From the NCBI GenBank assembly GCA_001795735.1, contig MGKQ01000001.1:105006-143635 (forward strand): DNA of 38,630 bases. Reading direction: 5' to 3'. Under the pieces are notes generated by a model. The model had not been told where the DNA came from. It ran no database searches and saw only the letters and a program-made list of their open reading frames with translations. Source of the DNA: Candidatus Yanofskybacteria bacterium RIFCSPLOWO2_02_FULL_41_13. Lineage in GTDB: Bacteria > Patescibacteriota > Minisyncoccia > 2-02-FULL-40-12 > GWA2-44-9. Positions 9,127-17,860 of the stretch are shown here, one piece after another. A program made the translations under genes and the position numbers. How positions within the stretch are numbered: position 1 is the stretch's first letter; every line of letters begins with the position of its first letter.

Positions 9127-11964
9127 ATGAAAAAGGTATATTTTATCTCTGTTCTCATTCTTTTAGGAGTGGTTGGGAGTTTAGGTTTAAGCGCCAACGC
9201 CGAAATTACCCAAGAAGTTCTCTTTGAAGTCCACGGATCCTTCTCAGATTACTGGCTACCGACATATTGGCAAACAAGAGTCTGGGGATGGGGTTCCTTT
9301 ACCGTGCCTGATAGAGTAGCGGTTGAATATACCCCAGTATCCTCTCAAACAGTCTGTACCGCCAAAACATATATTTCTCGTAGCTCAGGAACATCTTATG
9401 ACCTAATCCTATCCGTTTATGAAGGCGGCTTAAAACCTGAATCGGGATCACTAATCGGTCGTAAAACAATTCCCAGTACTGCTGTCCCGACTCAATTCGG
9501 CATATATACTGCTTTTAATTTTGATAACTGCCTTAACCTCAAAAAGGATACGACCTACTGGTTTACCTGGACCAGATCTCAGCTGCAACTGTGGAATGGT
9601 TACTATACCGAATATCGGGGCGACGAATATCCCAATACCAAAGGCTGGTTTTATGAAATGTCGGGTCCTTATGGCTGGACGGCTTATTCAAGAGAAATAT
9701 CCCTTCGATTGGAAGGTTATTCCACAAAAGAACCGGTTTTGATAATTCCCGGTATTGCCGGAAGCGAATTATATAATGGAGACGATTTGATTTGGGCTGA
9801 TTTGGGAGAGATGTTCATTAATCCAAATGACCCTCTAGATTTTAGTGATCACTTTTTGACCAATAATTTAATGCTTGATGAGAACGGAAATTCGATAAAT
9901 TCTATTGATGCCAAGAATGTTATTGAGGTTATCTTTAATCTGCCCTTACTCAATATTAATATTTTCAAAGATTTACACGACGATTTAGGGGATTCTGAAT
10001 ATGTAACCGATCAAAACTTATTCCTGTTCCCATATGATTGGAGGCTTAATCTGGATAGCACAAAAGATATGCTTAACACAAAAATCGAAGAAATTAAGAC
10101 TCAGACGGGTGCTGATAAAGTAAATATCATAGCTCATAGCATGGGTGGACTTTTGGCTAAGGATTACATAAATAGCTATGGCAAAGATAGTATAGATAAA
10201 TTAATTTTTGTTGGCACACCTCACCTCGGCGCGCCTAAGGCTGGCAAGGTCATTTTAGCTGGAGAAAATTTTAGTATTCCTTGGCTCGAAGAAGAGCGCC
10301 TTAAAGAATTAGCCAAGAATTCACCCGCTCTTCACCAGCTTCTTCCCAATCAAAAATACTTCGATTCATTTTTGGGTTACATTCAGAAATCTGATGTCAG
10401 CGACCCTCTTAATTATCAGGATACCAAAGACTTTCTTATCAGCCAGAACTCGAGTTCATTGATAATGGGTTTGGCTGAAAGTTTCTGGGCAAAGAATCTG
10501 GAAAATACTGATTTTTCAGGAGTTGATGTATATAACTTTGCTGGATGTAACTCGAATACCCAAGCCGGCTATCAGTTAAAATCTGATAATACCTCGATAA
10601 GTAATGTCGGTTATACTTCAGGAGATACAACCGTTCCATTAGTCAGCTCAGATTATATTAATATTCCAGACGAAAAGAAGTTTTATTTAAAGAAAGCTCA
10701 TCATGCTGAAATGCCCAGTCAAGAGGACGTCAAAAAAGCAATTCTCGAAATTTTATCCGATAAGCCGATAGAACTATCTGGGAATTTAAAAACTGATTCT
10801 ACTGAATGCGACTTCAGCGGAAAAACTCTTACTTGGCATAGTCCCGTCGGAGTCCATATTTACGATTCCCACGGTCGTCATACTGGCCCAATCGATAATG
10901 CTGGTATTGAATATGGTGTTCCAAGTGTAGATTATGAAATAATAGGTCACGATAAGTTCGTTTTTCTTCCGACTGATATAGGAGAAACTTACAATATTGT
11001 AGCTGATGGCCTGGCCACTGGTTCATTCGATCTTCTAATATCTCGGAATAATAACGGAATTGTAGAAAATACAACCGTATTTAACGATGTGCCGATTGGA
11101 GAGTCCGGCGACGTTCATTTCAGTGTCTCAAATTCAAGTTCTGATTCCAGCATAAACGTCGATTATTATGGTAATGATACTATTCAAAGTGTTTCGGCTG
11201 TTTCAGTTTTATCTGGTGATGACGTTCTTGATGTTATTTCTCCAGAGACCCAAGCAACTATCACCGGTCAAGCCGGCTCAAGCGGTTGGTATCTCGGGAA
11301 TGTAACGATTGGGCTTTCGGCGACTGATGATAATTCCGGAGTTTTAGAAACTAAATATTCTCTCGATGGTCAGCCGTTAACTTCCTATACAGGGCCGATA
11401 AATATATCTGACGAAGGAATGCATGTTGTCTTGTATTATTCCGTGGATAGAGCAGGTAATAACGAAGAAGTAAAAACATTGTCTTTTGGAATAGATATGA
11501 CCGGAATCGAAATATCGGTCGGCATTGATATCGATGCTGGCTTATTCAAGTTCTTGCCAGTAAGCGATGATTTAAATGAGGTTGATTTCTCATGCGATTT
11601 AGTTTCATGTACGGCCATTGATAGAGCCGGAAATACTATGAAACTTGAGTTTAACCTTATCCGAGAAGGTATCCAGCAAATACTGAACTTTAGCTCCGTG
11701 AGCTATAACGGTACCGAGCATTCAGTTTCTGGCAATCAACTTGTTTTCAAATTATGGCCCGAGGGCAATACTTCAAAGGATTTTAGCCAGACTTTCTTGG
11801 TTGGAGATAATAAGCAAGTTCGGCTTGATTATAACGAGAAACAAGATGAGTCGGTCGTCATATATAAGCCGATCGTAGGAAAACCGATCCGGGAAAACAT
11901 TAGTGGAAAACGCTTTTTGCAGATATCTACGGATAAGGGTAAAATAGAGTATATAATTCAATGA
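9127..11964 (+). CDS. Secreted LCAT/PGAP1-like lipase/esterase with C-terminal beta-sandwich (OmpL47-like) repeat
   Basis: Signal peptide MKKVYFISVLILLGVVGSLGLSANA; IIPGIAGSELY oxyanion region; AHSMGGL GxSxG nucleophile; C-terminal YSLDGQPLTSYTGPINISDEGMHVVLYYSVDRAGN. Confidence 0.85.
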   Translation: MKKVYFISVLILLGVVGSLGLSANAEITQEVLFEVHGSFSDYWLPTYWQTRVWGWGSFTVPDRVAVEYTPVSSQTVCTAKTYISRSSGTSYDLILSVYEGGLKPESGSLIGRKTIPSTAVPTQFGIYTAFNFDNCLNLKKDTTYWFTWTRSQLQLWNGYYTEYRGDEYPNTKGWFYEMSGPYGWTAYSREISLRLEGYSTKEPVLIIPGIAGSELYNGDDLIWADLGEMFINPNDPLDFSDHFLTNNLMLDENGNSINSIDAKNVIEVIFNLPLLNINIFKDLHDDLGDSEYVTDQNLFLFPYDWRLNLDSTKDMLNTKIEEIKTQTGADKVNIIAHSMGGLLAKDYINSYGKDSIDKLIFVGTPHLGAPKAGKVILAGENFSIPWLEEERLKELAKNSPALHQLLPNQKYFDSFLGYIQKSDVSDPLNYQDTKDFLISQNSSSLIMGLAESFWAKNLENTDFSGVDVYNFAGCNSNTQAGYQLKSDNTSISNVGYTSGDTTVPLVSSDYINIPDEKKFYLKKAHHAEMPSQEDVKKAILEILSDKPIELSGNLKTDSTECDFSGKTLTWHSPVGVHIYDSHGRHTGPIDNAGIEYGVPSVDYEIIGHDKFVFLPTDIGETYNIVADGLATGSFDLLISRNNNGIVENTTVFNDVPIGESGDVHFSVSNSSSDSSINVDYYGNDTIQSVSAVSVLSGDDVLDVISPETQATITGQAGSSGWYLGNVTIGLSATDDNSGVLETKYSLDGQPLTSYTGPINISDEGMHVVLYYSVDRAGNNEEVKTLSFGIDMTGIEISVGIDIDAGLFKFLPVSDDLNEVDFSCDLVSCTAIDRAGNTMKLEFNLIREGIQQILNFSSVSYNGTEHSVSGNQLVFKLWPEGNTSKDFSQTFLVGDNKQVRLDYNEKQDESVVIYKPIVGKPIRENISGKRFLQISTDKGKIEYIIQ

Positions 11965-12251
11965 ACGCTAAGGTCAAAAGAGTATTTATTATTTTTGTTA
12001 TAACCCCCATATTATTGGCCATGTTAAATTGGCTTTTTTCTGGACGTTATTTTCTCTCATGGGCATATTATCGTACCAATGAAATTAGCATGATTGCTCT
12101 GGCTATATCCTTTTTTGGTTCATTGCTCGTCGTTTATTTTAACTACAGGTTAGAAAAACGTAGGATATGGTATGTTATTTCAATTATTTCTGCGCTGGTT
12201 TCAGCCATATATTTTTATATTGTTCGCTCTCTTTCTAATTTTGGCTTCTAA
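11961..12251 (+). CDS. Small membrane protein, translationally coupled to the lipase gene
   Basis: 4-bp ATGA overlap with preceding CDS; three hydrophobic segments. Confidence 0.7.
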   Translation: MNAKVKRVFIIFVITPILLAMLNWLFSGRYFLSWAYYRTNEISMIALAISFFGSLLVVYFNYRLEKRRIWYVISIISALVSAIYFYIVRSLSNFGF

Positions 12252-12262
12252 AAATAGATACC

Positions 12263-12898
12263 ATGAATACCATCAAAGACTGTTTTGATATAATTTTGAG
12301 CAGCAATGAGAATGACAGTCGTTTAGCTGCCCGCAGGGTAAGAAAACTTCTTTATAGCGCAACGGCTTCACCCGATAGAAGTAAGCACAATGAGATTAAT
12401 AATGTTATTAATAATGCCTTGGATACTTACTCCAAGATTCAGGAGGAGTGGCGGCAAGAAAATTTTGTAATGGCTGCCTCAGTTATTTATTGGTGTCACG
12501 ATAAAGAAAGCCAGCCAGATTTCCTTTTCCCCTGGTTTTTTCAATTACTCCAGCATTCAAATGGCTATATTCGTCATGCAGCCGTAAGAATGTTCTCTCA
12601 TGAAATCTGGCCACTTACTGTTCATATCCGTATCCCTGGCTATAAATTAAGCCATTTTGATAAGCTGACCCCGGAACAAGCCAATAAAATTTTACATTCC
12701 CTATCTGCAGATTTAAATAAACTACTGGCTACTTTGTGGCAACCGAAGTATAAAAGATATAAATATATTGATTCTCTGCCGGTAAGCCCGTATAAGTCGG
12801 TACAGATGGTTCTGTCTGAACTGGAAGAATCATGTGAACAGGAACACTCTGATCGTTTTACTGGACGATTTTCCAATGATAATATCGGAATCGCATAA
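12263..12898 (+). CDS. Hypothetical protein, helical/HEAT-like
   Basis: 211-aa ORF, same strand as neighbours, helical composition. Confidence 0.65.
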   Translation: MNTIKDCFDIILSSNENDSRLAARRVRKLLYSATASPDRSKHNEINNVINNALDTYSKIQEEWRQENFVMAASVIYWCHDKESQPDFLFPWFFQLLQHSNGYIRHAAVRMFSHEIWPLTVHIRIPGYKLSHFDKLTPEQANKILHSLSADLNKLLATLWQPKYKRYKYIDSLPVSPYKSVQMVLSELEESCEQEHSDRFTGRFSNDNIGIA

Positions 12899-13165
12899 AT
12901 GAACTTAATCAAATACAATCTATGGCCGTTAATAAAAGTAAAAACTATGTATTGGTGGTGGATAGTTAAATACGGTGGAAAGAAGAAAATTCCGCATGAT
13001 CTAGTTTTTAAGAAAATCGAGGAAACAATGCAAAGCTTTAAAGATGACCTCATGCAAGCTGTCCGATATAGTCCCGAAGATATGACCGAAGAAGAAAGAA
13101 AAGAATTCATAAAAATCCTAGAAAAAACCGGAGAATTGAGCAGAGGAATTAAGAGTATCAAATGA
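12899..13165 (+). CDS. Hypothetical protein
   Basis: 88-aa ORF abutting previous stop codon (operon-like). Confidence 0.6.
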   Translation: MNLIKYNLWPLIKVKTMYWWWIVKYGGKKKIPHDLVFKKIEETMQSFKDDLMQAVRYSPEDMTEEERKEFIKILEKTGELSRGIKSIK

Positions 13166-13183
13166 GACACTCGCTGATCTGTA

Positions 13184-13225
13184 CCCCGAAAAGCCTTATA
13201 ATACCCCTAGTTATGAGGTCCTAGA
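13184..13225 (+). repeat. 42-bp direct repeat, left copy
   Basis: ccccgaaaagccttataatacccctagttatgaggtcctaga; 41/42 identical to 15670-15711. Confidence 0.95.
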
Positions 13226-13326
13226 CCAGGCATGCCAGCAGAATTGAACACTCTCAAACCTTTGAAATTATTTTACCAAATCTGATACACAAATCCAAGA
13301 AGCAAAATCTGCGGCGGGATTCGCTC

Positions 13327-13373
13327 GGACGGCTCGGCATTCCTCCCCCCAACCCCCTCCTGCCGAGCCGTCC
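13327..13373. repeat. 13-bp perfect stem with C-rich loop
   Basis: ggacggctcggca ... tgccgagccgtcc. Confidence 0.85.
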
Positions 13374-13377
13374 TCGC

Positions 13378-13403
13378 TCAAAAACGCTGAATTATAGACG
13401 AAT
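13378..13403 (+). repeat. 26-bp inverted repeat, left arm
   Basis: tcaaaaacgctgaattatagacgaat; exact reverse complement at 15384-15409. Confidence 0.95.
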
Positions 13404-13412
13404 TTGAAAGAC

Positions 13413-13440
13413 TTGCAATAATCTTATTGCATGTTATAAT
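13413..13440 (+). promoter_or_regulatory. Sigma70-like promoter for ABC transporter
   Basis: TTGCAA - 16 bp - TATAAT. Confidence 0.6.
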
Positions 13441-13496
13441 ATAGGAAGGAAGATTCTGCTCTTTAATATAAACCTACAACCTACGGGAGGTATCGC

Positions 13497-15323
13497 TTGT
13501 CCACAAGAAAACAGTTCGTTCAGCAGGCATGGGCCATTTTCGGCCCGTTCAAATGGAGGATCTTGTTGGTCCTCGCCATGATCTCGGCGGGTCAGGCCTT
13601 GATGCTGATCAGTCCGTACATTCAAGGCATGATCATCGACAACATCACTCAAGGTGTGACGATGCATCAGACCTACTGGCTGATCGCCTTGGCTGGGTTC
13701 ATCATGACCTTCAGCCACTGGGCGATTCAGTACACCAGAGAGCGATACGAGACCGACAAGCTTGAGTTCAACATCGACGAAATGGCGAGCGATCACACGA
13801 TGTCTCGAATGCTGACGCTTTCAGTAGGCCAGCACAACACACTTCACTCCGGTTTGAAGTACAGCATTATCAACCGGGGCCAGCACTCGCTCACCTCGCT
13901 GGTGTTCATGCTTGTCTACGAGATCGTACCGACGGCAAGTCGAGCACTCTTGATGACAGCAGCGATCTGTTGGCTGAGTCTGACGATGGGCGTCATCGTC
14001 CTTTCTGCCGTCGTGATCTTCACGGGTCTGACGCTTTGGCAGAATCATCTCTTCGGCAAGGACTTGAAAAAGCTGGAGAGGATGTGGAACAAGGAATCCA
14101 AGTTCCGGAACGAAATCATTCAACACATCAGTCATGTACTGGTGAACGCTCAAGAGAAGAAGGCTCGGGCTGAAGCCGACGCAAAGTACGAGGAAACGGT
14201 CGGCTTCGCAAAACCAGTCTGGCTCCGCTTCATCATATACGCCTATCTTCGCTCGATGGTCATCATCGTCGCGCGAATAGCCGTGATAGTGATCGGCGCC
14301 TACTACGTCTACAACGGCCGGTTCAGCGTCGGCACGATTGTCGTCTTCTGGGCCTGGTCAAGCAACGCCTTCGATGGCTTGTGGATCATCGGACATCTTC
14401 ACCGCCAAATCATCAGGATGTGGACTTCCATCAGGAGGTACTGCGAATTCCTGGCGATGGAAAGCGACGTGAAGGTGGTCTCAAATCCGGTTCTCTTGAA
14501 TCCGATTCAAGGCCGGATCGAAGTGAGAGACGTGTCGTTCACCTACGACAGCCGTATGCCGATCTCGATGCACGATGACGATGATGAGTTCGAGACAGTT
14601 CAAGCCAAGGAGAAGTCAACGAAGCCTGCGCTTCAAGGCATTTCTCTGGTCATTGAACCAGGCGAGACCATCGCTTTCGTCGGCGAGACCGGCTGCGGAA
14701 AGACTACTCTGGCCAATCTCTTGGTTCGCTCAAGCGATCCAACGACGGGTCAGATTCTGATCGACGGCCAGGATCTTCGGGTGATCGATCTCGAAAAGTT
14801 CCGACAGAAGGTCGGTATCGTAGAACAATACGTGCCGCTCTTCGACCGGAGCATTCGTGACAATATCCTCTATGGTCTCAATGGGAAAGCTAAGGATGTG
14901 ACCCCAGAGGAGCTGGAGCGGATTTCCAAGATCGCTCAGATCAGTCGGTTCTCGCACAAGCTTGAAAAAGGGTTCGACACCCTGATCGGTGAGCGCGGGA
15001 TCAAGCTGTCCGGTGGTGAACGCCAGCGCATCGGGATTGCCCGAGCGCTGATCAAAGACCCCGCGATTCTTATCTTCGACGAGGCAACCAGTTCGCTGGA
15101 TGCCGGAGTCGAAGCCGAGATCCGAGATGCGATCAACCAAGCATCCAAGGGACGGACGACGATCATCATCGCTCATCGCTTCTCGACGATCCGATACGCA
15201 AATCGGATCATCGTGATGGACGACGGGCGAATCATAGGCCAGGGCAAACACGACGAGCTGTATCAGTCGTGCCAGTCCTACCAGCGCTTGGCAGATCACC
15301 AGGTGGCGGGATTCATTAACTAA
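13497..15323 (+). CDS. ABC transporter, fused permease-ATPase (exporter type)
   Basis: N-terminal TM domain, Walker A GETGCGKTT, signature LSGGERQR, Walker B AILIFDEATSSLD; TTG start with SD gggagg. Confidence 0.95.
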   Translation: MSTRKQFVQQAWAIFGPFKWRILLVLAMISAGQALMLISPYIQGMIIDNITQGVTMHQTYWLIALAGFIMTFSHWAIQYTRERYETDKLEFNIDEMASDHTMSRMLTLSVGQHNTLHSGLKYSIINRGQHSLTSLVFMLVYEIVPTASRALLMTAAICWLSLTMGVIVLSAVVIFTGLTLWQNHLFGKDLKKLERMWNKESKFRNEIIQHISHVLVNAQEKKARAEADAKYEETVGFAKPVWLRFIIYAYLRSMVIIVARIAVIVIGAYYVYNGRFSVGTIVVFWAWSSNAFDGLWIIGHLHRQIIRMWTSIRRYCEFLAMESDVKVVSNPVLLNPIQGRIEVRDVSFTYDSRMPISMHDDDDEFETVQAKEKSTKPALQGISLVIEPGETIAFVGETGCGKTTLANLLVRSSDPTTGQILIDGQDLRVIDLEKFRQKVGIVEQYVPLFDRSIRDNILYGLNGKAKDVTPEELERISKIAQISRFSHKLEKGFDTLIGERGIKLSGGERQRIGIARALIKDPAILIFDEATSSLDAGVEAEIRDAINQASKGRTTIIIAHRFSTIRYANRIIVMDDGRIIGQGKHDELYQSCQSYQRLADHQVAGFIN

Positions 15324-15343
15324 ATCGGTCGTAAAAGAAAGCA

Positions 15344-15370
15344 AAGGAGCCTGACCAGCTCCTTTTTGTT
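15344..15370 (+). terminator. Intrinsic terminator of ABC transporter
   Basis: aaggagc-ctgacca-gctcctt then tttgtttt. Confidence 0.9.
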
Positions 15371-15383
15371 TTGCTTAAATTTT

Positions 15384-15409
15384 ATTCGTCTATAATTCAG
15401 CGTTTTTGA
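15384..15409 (-). repeat. 26-bp inverted repeat, right arm
   Basis: attcgtctataattcagcgtttttga. Confidence 0.95.
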
Positions 15410-15669
15410 ATACATAGATATATACCCTGAAGTGATTCCAAGCTATTGAACCTATTCGTCGTTCGTTCGGTTTAGGGAGATAACAAAATCAGACTAAAAA
15501 CTAATCTGGGTAAACAACCAACTAGGCTATATAGAGGCGAGAAGCTAGTAAATATAAGGCGTAGGTGTGGGTAGAATAAGACAATCAATCGCCAAGCCCC
15601 CTTTTTATACTGTCATATTTGTCCTATTTACCTCGACCAAGAAGCATCATTTAATCTCTGGCAAAAGAC

Positions 15670-15711
15670 CCCCGAAAACCCTTATAATACCCCTAGTTAT
15701 GAGGTCCTAGA
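15670..15711 (+). repeat. 42-bp direct repeat, right copy
   Basis: ccccgaaaacccttataatacccctagttatgaggtcctaga. Confidence 0.95.
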
Positions 15712-15767
15712 TCGGGGGCATGAACTAAAATTCCAACTTCGTCCGGTAATCTGCTATAATATCTCTA

Positions 15768-16310
15768 ATGAACAACGGCTTAATTAGGGATATGGCAATA
15801 GTTATCCTAAGTATCCTCATTGCCATTATACTCGCCGAAACAGGAGCTCTTGAAAGTTTAATTACCTCAACCCAAGAAGTAAGGTTTATCGGCAGTTTTA
15901 TTGCCGGTATCTTATTCGTATCTGTCTTTACTGCCGCTCCGGCTACTATTGCTCTCGGAGAAATAGCTCAATCAAATTCCGTTATCACCGTTGCTCTTAT
16001 TGGAGGACTGGGTGCCTTAATAGGAGATCTTCTCATCTTCCGTTTTGTGAAAGATAAATTATCAGAAGATCTGCTGAATCTAATAAAAACATCAAAATCA
16101 GAAAGATTAACTTCTATGACCAAGATAAAGGGTTTGAAGTGGGTGGTACCTTTAATCGGAGCTTTAATAATAGCTTCGCCGCTACCAGATGAGATAGGAA
16201 TAGCAATGCTCGGTTTATCAAAAATGAAAAACTCACTATTCATTCCGCTATCATTTGCTTTAAATTCAGCCGGGATCTTAGTAATCGGGCTTATTTCAAA
16301 AGCAGTATAG
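15768..16310 (+). CDS. Integral membrane protein, unknown function
   Basis: 180-aa ORF with multiple TM segments. Confidence 0.75.
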   Translation: MNNGLIRDMAIVILSILIAIILAETGALESLITSTQEVRFIGSFIAGILFVSVFTAAPATIALGEIAQSNSVITVALIGGLGALIGDLLIFRFVKDKLSEDLLNLIKTSKSERLTSMTKIKGLKWVVPLIGALIIASPLPDEIGIAMLGLSKMKNSLFIPLSFALNSAGILVIGLISKAV

Positions 16311-16490
16311 TTGTGAAATAGCAATCCCAACTTCGTCTTTTAGTCCTCCGAAGCCTTGGTGAAGGAGACCCATATGGTCAGTACTTCAACTTGTTTACTT
16401 CAACAAAGTTCAGGACGAGTCGCTCGCTCAGTGAAAACTATTCTTGTACTTGGTGAGAAGACCTTTAATAATAAGATCTGACATAAAAAG

Positions 16491-16512
16491 AACAGCCTCT
16501 AGAAGAGGCTGT
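16491..16512 (-). terminator. Intrinsic terminator of acyl-CoA dehydrogenase gene
   Basis: Minus strand acagcctcttctagaggctgt followed by tctttttatg. Confidence 0.75.
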
Positions 16513-16520
16513 ATGTTCAA

Positions 16521-17711
16521 TTAAAAAGCTGAAATGCCGGTAAGGTGCTGGCCGATTATAAGCGTATGGATATTGTGAGTGCCTTCGTATGTGACGACTG
16601 TCTCTAAATTCGCCATATGGCGTCCGAACGGATAATCATCAGTCAGACCGTTAGCACCCATAAGATCCCGGCTCCTTCTGGCCACATCAAGAGCCATGCG
16701 GGCATTGTTATCTTTCAACATTGATATCTGACTGAATTTAACTTTGCCCAGATCTTTTAAGCGTCCGACATGAAGAGCCAGTGTCTGGGCCTTGGCTATC
16801 TCTGTTGCCATAGCAGAAAGTTCAGCCTGTACCAGCTGATGTGATGCCAGAGGCTTATTACCAAACTGCTTGCGCTGACGCACATATTCTAAGGCCGTAT
16901 CAAAACAAGTAGCCGCACTGCCTATACACCCCCAGCCTATTCCATAGCGGGCCTGTGTAAGACATTGCAGAAAAGACGAGTGTCCTATCGCCTGAGGCAG
17001 TAAATTAGCCGAAGGAATTCGGCAATCAGACAATGTCAGGCTTGAAGTAATTGAAGCGCGGAGAGACCATTTGTCGTGAATATTTGATGTTGAGAAACCG
17101 GGCGTCCCCTTCTCTACAAGAAAACCTTTTACCTGCTGATTGGCAGTGTCTTTCGCCCAGACAATGGCAATATCGGCAATGCTTCCGTTGGTAATCCATG
17201 TTTTTTCGCCATTCAATACCCAGCTGTCGCCATCACGCACTGCGCAAGAAAGCATACCGCCCGGATTTGAACCGAACTGAGGTTCGGTAAGTCCGAAACA
17301 GCCGATGGCTTTTCCACTCGCTAGAAGCGGTAGCCAGTGCAACTTCTGTTCGTCATTGCCAAATGTATATATCGGCCACATCACTAAAGCGCTCTGAACT
17401 GAGGCAAAGCTTCTGAGACCGCTGTCACATGCCTCCAGCTCCTGCATGATAAGCCCGTAGGCGACGTTGCTTATTCCGGCACAGCCGTAACCTTCCAGTG
17501 TAGCACCGAAAAATCCTAACTCAGCCATGCTTGGAATCGCATACATCGGGAAGGTTCCCTCGGTAAAGTATTTGCCGATATCTTTTTGAATTTCTCCCCG
17601 GACAAACTCCCGGGCCATATTTCTTATACTGAGTTCCTCGTCATTAAGCATTGAATCGATACCGATAAAATCAAGAGCAGACACAGATGGCTTCATGTCT
17701 TCTTTGCCCAT
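16521..17711 (-). CDS. Acyl-CoA dehydrogenase, glutaryl-CoA dehydrogenase-like
   Basis: FGLTEPQFGSNPG, GEKTWITNGSIADIAIVWAKD, C-terminal NLETVVTYEGTHNIHTLIIGQHLTGISAF resembling GcdH. Confidence 0.93.
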   Translation of the reverse strand: MGKEDMKPSVSALDFIGIDSMLNDEELSIRNMAREFVRGEIQKDIGKYFTEGTFPMYAIPSMAELGFFGATLEGYGCAGISNVAYGLIMQELEACDSGLRSFASVQSALVMWPIYTFGNDEQKLHWLPLLASGKAIGCFGLTEPQFGSNPGGMLSCAVRDGDSWVLNGEKTWITNGSIADIAIVWAKDTANQQVKGFLVEKGTPGFSTSNIHDKWSLRASITSSLTLSDCRIPSANLLPQAIGHSSFLQCLTQARYGIGWGCIGSAATCFDTALEYVRQRKQFGNKPLASHQLVQAELSAMATEIAKAQTLALHVGRLKDLGKVKFSQISMLKDNNARMALDVARRSRDLMGANGLTDDYPFGRHMANLETVVTYEGTHNIHTLIIGQHLTGISAF

Positions 17712-17776
17712 ATCTATCCCCCCTATTGTTTAAATTTAAATTGCTAGTTACAATACTAGCACAAAAACATTTTATT

Positions 17777-17802
17777 AAAAGCCCCGCGTCAGCGGGGCTT
17801 TT
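17777..17802. terminator. Bidirectional terminator aaaagccccgc-gtca-gcggggctttt
   Basis: Perfect 11-bp stem with A/T runs on both sides. Confidence 0.88.
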
Positions 17803-17860
17803 AATTGAGGATAACAATCAAGGCCTGCGTGTTTGAGCGATGAAGTACGCAGGTCTTGAA

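Noticed and set aside
12640-13170. Minus ORF of 176 aa
   Set aside because: Fully antisense to two plausible + strand genes; low-complexity shadow translation.
13434-13796. Minus ORF of 120 aa at the ABC transporter start
   Set aside because: Antisense to the clear TM domain coding sequence, no family features.
14730-15344. Minus ORF of 204 aa antisense to the ABC transporter
   Set aside because: Shadow ORF caused by GC-rich codon structure of the real ABC gene; runs through its terminator.
13184-15711. Classical insertion sequence or composite transposon
   Set aside because: No transposase or integrase ORF between or next to the repeats.
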